From contig DAOUAJ010000462.1 of assembly GCA_034433615.1 (NCBI GenBank), positions 1-16,815 on the forward strand: a stretch of DNA of 16,815 bases. Direction: 5' to 3'. Shown here piece after piece: positions 12,388 through 16,815 of the stretch (position 1 is its first letter; each line of letters opens with the position of its first letter). The position numbers and the translations under genes are program-made. Origin of the DNA: DAOUAJ01 sp034433615. Its GTDB lineage: Bacteria > Chloroflexota > Anaerolineae > DUEN01. The notes beneath the pieces are model-generated. The model was not told where the DNA came from. It saw only the letters and a list, made by a program, of their open reading frames with translations, and ran no database searches.

Positions 12388-13617
12388 TCACCCCTTCACC
12401 CCGTCACCCGTCGCCCCCCGCAACGCCTGATCCAGGTCGGCCTGAATATCTTCCACGTCCTCGATGCCCACGGAGAGGCGCAGCAGGTTGTCGCTGATGC
12501 CCAGCCGGCCGCGCTCCTCCGGCGACAGTGAGCGATGCGAGGACATGGCGGGGTACAGAACCAGCGAGTAGATATCGCCCAGGCTGGTGGCCGGCAGCAC
12601 CAGACGCAACGCCTCCAGGAAGCGAAAGGCTGCCGGTGCGCCACCGCCTGCCAGCTCGAAGCTGACGACGCCGCCGTAGCCGCGCCCGCCGAACAGCCGG
12701 GTGGCCAGCTCGTGATGAGGGTGCGAGGGGAGCCCGGGGTAGTTCACGCGAGCGACGGCTGGGTGGGTCTCCAGCCATCGTGCCACCGCCAGCGCGTTTT
12801 CGCACTGGCGCTGCACGCGCAGGGGCAACGTCTTCAGGCCACGCAGGATCAGCCAGGCCTCGTGCGGGCCGAGGATGCTGCCCACCAGCTTGAGCAGCTC
12901 GTTGAGGGACTGGCGTCGGGGCCGGCTGGTGGCGATCACCCCTCCCAGCACATCGCCGTGGCCGCCCAGGTACTTGGTGGCGCTGTGCACCACGTAGTCG
13001 GCGCCGTACTCCAGCGGGCGACACAGCCAGGGGGTGCTGAAGGTGGCGTCCACGATCACCTCGGCGCCGGCCGCGTGGGCGCGCTCGATCACGGCCGGCA
13101 GATCGGCCACCTTGAGCAAGGGGTTGGAGATCGTCTCCAGGATGACCGCGGCTGGACGCTCTTCGTCCAGCGCCTGTTGCAGGGCCTCCAGGTCGTTCAT
13201 GTCCACGAAGCGGGTGCGCACCCCCTCGTCGGCTAGCAGGTAGCTGAGAAGCGTAGCCGTGGCCCCGTAGCAATCCTGCGCGGCGACCACGGCGGCGTCG
13301 CCACGGGCGCCCGCGTCGAGCAGGGCCAGGTGGATGGCCGCCATGCCCGAGCCGACGGCCAGGGCAGCGCCCGCGCCTTCCAGTGAGGCAATGGCCGTCT
13401 CCAGAGCGCTGACAGTGGGGGTGCCGAAGCGGGCGTAGACAGGGCTGGGCCGCTCGCCTCCCAGGGCAGCATCGAGGTCAGCGGCGTCTTCGTACAGATA
13501 GCTGACGCTGGGGGTGATGGGGGAGGCGACGGGTGTAGCACCCGAATAGGGTGCTCGCTCGCCCGCGTGGACGGCGCGGGTGGCAAATCCGGCTTCTTTG
13601 GGCAGGGGATAAGGCAT
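12388..13617 (-). CDS. Cys/Met metabolism PLP-dependent enzyme (cystathionine gamma-synthase / methionine gamma-lyase family)
   Basis: A 409-residue fold-type I PLP enzyme acting in transsulfuration, methionine synthesis or sulfur amino acid breakdown. Motifs: YARFGTPT (Tyr61, Arg63 contact the neighbouring subunit's cofactor phosphate; the usual Asn of the YxRxxNPT motif is Gly), GSGMAAIHLALL (88-100), DCYGAT with stacking Tyr117, ETISNPLLKVADL, Asp190 to the pyridine nitrogen, SATKYLGGHGD with Schiff-base Lys215, and the closing LLRLSVGIEDVEDI. The ATG follows GGAGG at 8 nt. It lies after tRNA-Lys on the same strand with a hairpin between, and before an M20 peptidase. Choice between synthase, lyase and sulfhydrylase is not possible here. 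No SAM riboswitch is recognisable upstream. Confidence 0.93.
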   Translation of the reverse strand: MPYPLPKEAGFATRAVHAGERAPYSGATPVASPITPSVSYLYEDAADLDAALGGERPSPVYARFGTPTVSALETAIASLEGAGAALAVGSGMAAIHLALLDAGARGDAAVVAAQDCYGATATLLSYLLADEGVRTRFVDMNDLEALQQALDEERPAAVILETISNPLLKVADLPAVIERAHAAGAEVIVDATFSTPWLCRPLEYGADYVVHSATKYLGGHGDVLGGVIATSRPRRQSLNELLKLVGSILGPHEAWLILRGLKTLPLRVQRQCENALAVARWLETHPAVARVNYPGLPSHPHHELATRLFGGRGYGGVVSFELAGGGAPAAFRFLEALRLVLPATSLGDIYSLVLYPAMSSHRSLSPEERGRLGISDNLLRLSVGIEDVEDIQADLDQALRGATGDGVKG

Positions 13618-13652
13618 GTAGTAACCTCCATCGGTTAAGGGGTTCAGGTGAC

Positions 13653-13689
13653 TCAGGTGACCGGCACTTCGGAAGTGCCGGTCACCTGA
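13653..13689. repeat. 17-bp perfect inverted repeat between tRNA-Lys and the PLP enzyme gene
   Basis: TCAGGTGACCGGCACTT (13653-13669) and its exact complement at 13673-13689 enclose a 3-nt loop. An extra partial CAGGTGA copy lies immediately outside at 13644-13651. In transcription order it follows the tRNA by ~14 nt and precedes the PLP gene's GGAGG. No T-run is adjacent, so it may be a processing or attenuation stem, or a dispersed repeat. Confidence 0.75.
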
Positions 13690-13702
13690 ATTAAAGAAAA
13701 GA

Positions 13703-13775
<73 letters not shown>

Positions 13776-13785
13776 ATCGGGTCAA

Positions 13786-13814
13786 AGTATACGCTAAAGT
13801 GATCGGGATGTCAA
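13786..13814 (-). promoter_or_regulatory. Sigma-70 promoter of tRNA-Lys
   Basis: On the minus strand TTGACA (13814-13809), a 17-nt spacer and TATACT (13791-13786) lie with 10 nt between the -10 and the mature tRNA 5' end. Match to consensus and position are both strong. Read-through could also reach the PLP enzyme gene downstream. Confidence 0.9.
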
Positions 13815-13859
13815 TTACCGCAAGGGGCTGTTTCATGTTGCTGGGTACCGAGATGACCC

Positions 13860-13909
13860 GGCGGCTAAAAGCCGCCAGCTACAGTTTGCGAAGCCCCTCT
13901 GCAGGGGCT
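13860..13909. repeat. Two adjacent small hairpins in the intergenic region before the mevalonate kinase
   Basis: GGCGGCT-AAA-AGCCGCC at 13860-13876 and AGCCCCT-CTGC-AGGGGCT at 13892-13909 are separated by 15 nt. Paired GGCT/AGCC hairpins of this style are typical of dispersed non-coding repeats and resemble the array at 16509-16640. No coding potential is evident in the 13776-14109 gap. Confidence 0.65.
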
Positions 13910-13938
13910 GTCTGCACTGAAAATTCCCCATCACCGGG

Positions 13939-13967
13939 TTGTCGGCGGCCTGAGAGCATGTTATACT
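13939..13967 (+). promoter_or_regulatory. Candidate promoter of the mevalonate kinase-UbiD operon
   Basis: TTGTCG (13939-13944), a 17-nt spacer and TATACT (13962-13967) match the sigma-70 consensus at 4/6 and 5/6 positions. Transcription would begin about 135 nt before the mevalonate kinase start, leaving a leader that contains two AGACCCT-type palindromes. Confidence 0.5.
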
Positions 13968-13985
13968 AACTCAAACTGCGAAGAC

Positions 13986-14087
13986 AGACCCTAAGGGTCT
14001 CTGCGGGTGTGTTTTGAGTCGCCAGATGGCCGGAATTCGTCGTCCTCTATCGTGGGTTTGGGAGGTGGGTGGAGACCTTAGGGTCTT
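13986..14087. repeat. Pair of AGACCCTAAGGGTCT-type palindromes in the mevalonate kinase leader
   Basis: A perfect 7-1-7 palindrome AGACCCTAAGGGTCT lies at 13986-14000, and a degenerate copy (AGACCTTAGGGTCTT) at 14073-14087, just before the AAGGA ribosome binding site. The same AGACCC/GGGTCT core occurs in the hairpin between phnC and phnE. They could be operators, leader stems or members of one dispersed repeat family. Confidence 0.5.
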
Positions 14088-14109
14088 AGGCCTTTAAGGA
14101 TGCCAGCGT

Positions 14110-15096
14110 GTGATGAGTGATGTTGCCCTGGGGCGCGGGAGCGCGCCCGGCAAAGTGATCCTGTTCGGCGAGCACGCGGTGGTATACGGCCGGCCAGCCA
14201 TCGCTGTGCCGGTGACGCGCGTGCAGGCCGAGGCGGTGGTGACTTCCAGTCTGCCGGGCGAGGGCTTGTCCATCCACGCGCTCGATCTGGGCCAGACGAT
14301 CTCGCTGGCGGCTGCGCCGAGGGACAACCCGCTGGCGGCCATCGCGCGGGCGACCTTGCATGAGCTGGGCATCTCGCCCACGCCCGACTGGGCGGTGAGC
14401 GTGCGTTCGACGATCCCCATCGCGGCCGGGATGGGCAGTGGCGCGGCCGTGTCGGCGGCCATCGCGCGGGCGCTGGCAGCGGCCGCCGGCTACGAGCTCC
14501 CCACCCACACCGTATCCGAGCTGGTCTATCGGGTGGAGCATCTGCACCATGGCACCCCCTCCGGCATAGACAACACCGTGGTCAGCTATGCCTGCCCGAT
14601 TTACTTCGTCAAAGGGCGATCCCCGCAGCCGTTGCGCATCGCCCGGCCCTTCTGGCTGGTGATCGGCGATACGGGGGTGCCCAGCCCTACGAAGGCAGCG
14701 GTCTTGGACGTGCGCCTGGCATGGGAAGCTGACCAGGCGCGCTTGGAGGGGTTGTTCGACCGGATCGCTGCCCTGGCCGAGGCTGCCCGCACGGCCATCG
14801 AGATGGGGGCTATCGAAGCGCTGGGGCCGCTGATGACCGAGAACCAGGTGCTGCTGCGTGAGATCGGCGTCAGCTCCCCGGAGCTGGAGCGGCTGATCGA
14901 GGCTGCCTATGCGCATGGCGCGGCCGGCGCCAAGCTGGTGGGCGCCGGCCGCGGCGGCAACATGATCGCCCTGGTCGAGCCTGACCGGGCAGACGCGATC
15001 GCGGCGGCCCTGCGTGCCGCCGGCGCCGTGCGCACGATCGTCACCCGGGTGGATGAGAGCTCGGACCTCCGTGGTCTGTCGTCTGTCGTCCGGTGA
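14110..15096 (+). CDS. mvk: Mevalonate kinase
   Basis: A GHMP-family kinase of 328 residues that phosphorylates mevalonate to mevalonate 5-phosphate, the first committed step after HMG-CoA reductase. Motifs: SAPGKVILFGEHAVVYGRPA (Lys15, Glu21, His22), the phosphate-binding loop STIPIAAGMGSGAAVSAA (~100-117), HHGTPSGIDNTV with catalytic Asp154, and the C-terminal GHMP motif KLVGAGRGGNMIAL. The HGTPSGID block favours mevalonate kinase over phosphomevalonate or homoserine kinases. GTG 14110 lies 9 nt after AAGGA; ATG 14113 is an equal alternative. Its TGA overlaps the UbiD start, so the two are probably co-translated, linking the decarboxylase to the mevalonate pathway. Confidence 0.92.
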   Translation: MMSDVALGRGSAPGKVILFGEHAVVYGRPAIAVPVTRVQAEAVVTSSLPGEGLSIHALDLGQTISLAAAPRDNPLAAIARATLHELGISPTPDWAVSVRSTIPIAAGMGSGAAVSAAIARALAAAAGYELPTHTVSELVYRVEHLHHGTPSGIDNTVVSYACPIYFVKGRSPQPLRIARPFWLVIGDTGVPSPTKAAVLDVRLAWEADQARLEGLFDRIAALAEAARTAIEMGAIEALGPLMTENQVLLREIGVSSPELERLIEAAYAHGAAGAKLVGAGRGGNMIALVEPDRADAIAAALRAAGAVRTIVTRVDESSDLRGLSSVVR

Positions 15097-16460
15097 GCAT
15101 GAGCGACCTATTTCCTTCCCTCCGCACGTTTCTGGCCCAGGCCGAAGCGGCCGGCTACCTGCTGACCATCCGCCGGCCAGTGAATCCGCATCTGGAGATG
15201 GCGCGGGTCATCTATGCGCTGGATGGCCGTCCGGTGCTGTTCACCAACGTGCCGGGCAGCGACTATCGCGTGGCCTCCGGCGTTTGCTCCGACCGTCGGT
15301 ACTTCGCCATGGCGCTGGGATGTCGGCCTGAGCAGCTCCTGTTCCGCCTGGCCGATGCCCTGGCCGCTCCCCAAACGCCGCCGATCGTCACCGACGCACC
15401 CTGTCAGGAGGTCGTTGAGGGCGAGGTGGACCTGAACCGCCTCCCCTTCCTCACGCACTGGGAGGGAGATGCGGGGCCGTACGCCACGGCCGCCGTCGCC
15501 ATCGTCTGCGATCCGGACACGGGCCCGAATGCCTCATATCACCGGCTGCTTCGGCTCGATCGGCGCCGGTGCGCGGCGCGCATCGTGGAGGGACGGGGGA
15601 CCGACACTGCCTGGCGCAAGGTGCCAGGCGATCTGCCGGTGGCGATCTGCATCGGACTGCCGTTGCACGTGTTGCTGGCCGCGTCCATGGCGCCGCCGCC
15701 GGGCGTGGACGAGATGCGCATCGCCCACGCGCTGGCCCCGACGCCGCTGGTGGCCTGCCGGACGGTGCCGCTGCACGTCCCGGCCGCGGCGGAGATCGTC
15801 CTGGAGGGGCGCATCACCCGGCGCCTGGTAGCCGAGGGGCCGTTTGTGGACCTGACGGGCACCTGGGACCTTGTCCGGCAGCAGCCGGTGATCGAGATTG
15901 ACTGCGTCACCCACCGCCGCGATGCGATCTACCACGCGCTGCTCCCCGGCCAACGGGAACACCGCCTGCTGATGGGAATGCCTCGGGAGCCGACCATCTT
16001 CGCCGCGGTCAATCAGGTGTGCGAGTGTCTGAACGTGCACATCACGCCGGGGGGCACGTCCTGGCTGCACGCCGTGGTGCAGATCCGCAAGCGCCACCCG
16101 GACGATGGCCGGCGCGCCGCCGAGGCCGCGTTTCGGGGGCACGGATCGCTCAAGCATGTGTGGGTGGTGGACGAGGACATTGACCCGTTCGATCCCGCCG
16201 ATGTGGAGTGGGCAATGGCGACCCGCTTTCAGGCCGACCGGGACCTGCTGGTGTGGCGGGATCAGCCATCGAGTTCGCTGGACCCCTCGGCGATGCACGT
16301 CCCCGGCCAGAAGTCTCGTTCGGCCAAGATGGGGCTGGACTGCACGATCCCGTGGGACACCCCCGATGGCCCCAGCAACCCGGCGGCGTTCCGGCGCGTG
16401 CCCATCCCGCGCATGGATCCAGCTCCGTACCTGGGCAACGGCGATGAGGATGCCGCCTGA
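15093..16460 (+). CDS. UbiD-family decarboxylase, archaeal type; candidate anhydromevalonate 5-phosphate decarboxylase
   Basis: A 455-residue protein of the UbiD family, whose members use prenylated FMN made by UbiX. Visible are THWEGDAGPYATAAVAIV (~121-138), NASYHRLLRLD with Asn146 and Arg151 (positions of the metal Asn and catalytic Arg), AAAEIVLEG with metal-type Glu234, the core EGPFVDLTGTWDLVRQQPVIEI with Glu248 and Asp253, then LLMGMPREPTIF, SWLHAVVQIRKR, FQADRDLLVW and SSSLDPS...KMGLDCTIPW. The EGPFVD(L/I)TGT and MGMPREPTI blocks are, from memory, typical of archaeal UbiD proteins; one of these decarboxylates trans-anhydromevalonate 5-phosphate to isopentenyl phosphate. GTGA overlap with mevalonate kinase supports that role. 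ATG 15099 is an alternative start. Other UbiD activities (aromatic acids, 4-hydroxybenzoate polyprenyl) remain possible. Confidence 0.9.
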   Translation: MSMSDLFPSLRTFLAQAEAAGYLLTIRRPVNPHLEMARVIYALDGRPVLFTNVPGSDYRVASGVCSDRRYFAMALGCRPEQLLFRLADALAAPQTPPIVTDAPCQEVVEGEVDLNRLPFLTHWEGDAGPYATAAVAIVCDPDTGPNASYHRLLRLDRRRCAARIVEGRGTDTAWRKVPGDLPVAICIGLPLHVLLAASMAPPPGVDEMRIAHALAPTPLVACRTVPLHVPAAAEIVLEGRITRRLVAEGPFVDLTGTWDLVRQQPVIEIDCVTHRRDAIYHALLPGQREHRLLMGMPREPTIFAAVNQVCECLNVHITPGGTSWLHAVVQIRKRHPDDGRRAAEAAFRGHGSLKHVWVVDEDIDPFDPADVEWAMATRFQADRDLLVWRDQPSSSLDPSAMHVPGQKSRSAKMGLDCTIPWDTPDGPSNPAAFRRVPIPRMDPAPYLGNGDEDAA

Positions 16461-16508
16461 GAGGGCGTCGCGAAACCCGTTTGGGTGGGGTGGGAACCTG
16501 ATTCCGAT

Positions 16509-16640
16509 GCGCCCAAGGGTGGTGTGGGCTTCAGCCCACATCGTGGCAGGCTGAAGCCTGCGCCCAAGGGTGGTGTGAGCTTCAGCCCGCATCGTGGCAG
16601 GCTGAAGCCTGCGCCACAGGGTGTGTGGGCTTCAGCCCGC
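16509..16640. repeat. 51-bp tandem repeat array (2.6 copies) with nested hairpins
   Basis: Units start at 16509, 16560 and 16611 with an exact 51-nt period. The first two differ at only two positions and the third is partial. Each full unit contains GGCTTCAGCC followed ~15 nt later by its complement GGCTGAAGCC, so each can fold as a stem-loop. It lies directly after the UbiD-family gene. No coding function is evident; a dispersed intergenic repeat amplified in tandem is most likely. Confidence 0.85.
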
Positions 16641-16684
16641 TTGCACCCACGAAGTCTGGCGCAAAAGGGGGCGGTTCAGGCTTT

Positions 16685-16815
16685 TCAGATACCCTCTGAG
16701 CGGGCGGATGATCCGGGAGCGCTCGCTTGAACAGGGACAGTTGGGTCAAGGGCTGCGGGCGGGAGAACCCCACACTGCCTCAACCGCTCGTTGGCCCGGC
16801 GATACCATTGCCGCA
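16685..16815 (-). CDS. Possible C-terminal fragment of a gene entering from beyond the window (unrecognised)
   Basis: On the minus strand a frame is open from the window edge to a TGA at 16685-16687, giving about 42 residues beginning RQWYRRANERLRQCGVLPP. The start of this fragment looks helical and protein-like (WYRRANERL), the end is Pro/Ala/Ser-rich. I do not recognise the family; a transposase or regulator tail is conceivable. It is too short to exclude chance. The stretch 16641-16684 holds nothing else I can identify. Confidence 0.2.
   Translation of the reverse strand, partial: RQWYRRANERLRQCGVLPPAALDPTVPVQASAPGSSARSEGI

Noticed and set aside
12535..13236. Long + strand open frame opposite the PLP enzyme gene
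   Set aside because: It is the antisense shadow of a fully motif-supported PLP enzyme in high-GC DNA, with His/Gln/Gly-rich composition and no recognisable domain or ribosome binding site.
13618..13702. SAM riboswitch or T-box ahead of the sulfur amino acid gene
   Set aside because: Only a simple 17-bp hairpin is present; none of the conserved riboswitch or T-box elements and no terminator/antiterminator pair can be recognised.
15534..16592. 352-codon - strand frame opposite the UbiD-family gene
   Set aside because: The UbiD motifs on the + strand are unambiguous; the antisense frame is His/Arg-rich and runs into the tandem repeats.
16509..16640. Repeat array considered as a CRISPR
   Set aside because: Units are contiguous 51-bp tandem copies with no unique spacers between them, and no cas genes are present.

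Overview
The window looks like chromosomal DNA from a high-GC bacterium, most likely a Chloroflexota (Anaerolineae-like) lineage, probably thermophilic or metagenome-derived. This rests on gene content recognised from memory: a DUF2079 membrane protein with tandem C-terminal beta domains, a PBP-type protein ending in Ig-like domains, a bacterial mevalonate kinase, and many hairpin-type intergenic repeats. It is inference, not a database result.

Left block (+ strand, 1-7638): the C-terminal end of a probable Ig-domain penicillin-binding protein; surE overlapping a PH/DUF1648 membrane protein by 4 nt; a DUF92 membrane protein followed closely by a dolichyl-phosphate-hexose-synthase-like GT2; a MarR regulator; and a DUF2079 GT-C-like membrane protein. 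Near-identical 15-nt palindromes lie just upstream of the marR gene and upstream of the DUF2079 gene, which suggests MarR controls both. DUF92, GT2 and DUF2079 could together form a polyprenyl-phosphate-linked sugar transfer route (hypothesis).

Middle block (- strand, 13775 down to 7717), in transcription order: tRNA-Lys(UUU) with a consensus promoter, a Cys/Met-metabolism PLP enzyme, an M20 carboxypeptidase, a phosphonate-type ABC transporter (PhnC ATPase, then an unusual RDD-extracytoplasmic-PhnE fusion; no PhnD in the window), and a HigB/HigA-type toxin-antitoxin pair with a consensus promoter filled with small palindromes. This block converges on the left block at about 7640-7716.

Right block (+ strand, 13939-16460): a candidate promoter, mevalonate kinase, and a UbiD-family decarboxylase whose start overlaps the kinase stop. 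The UbiD resembles archaeal UbiD proteins, the group containing anhydromevalonate phosphate decarboxylase. Together the pair suggests an archaeal-type mevalonate pathway in a bacterium, and this is the most interesting feature of the window. The window ends in 51-bp tandem repeats and a possible fragment of another gene.

Almost every intergenic gap holds an inverted repeat. Several share an AGACCCT/AGGGTCT core, pointing to dispersed REP/MITE-like families in this genome.
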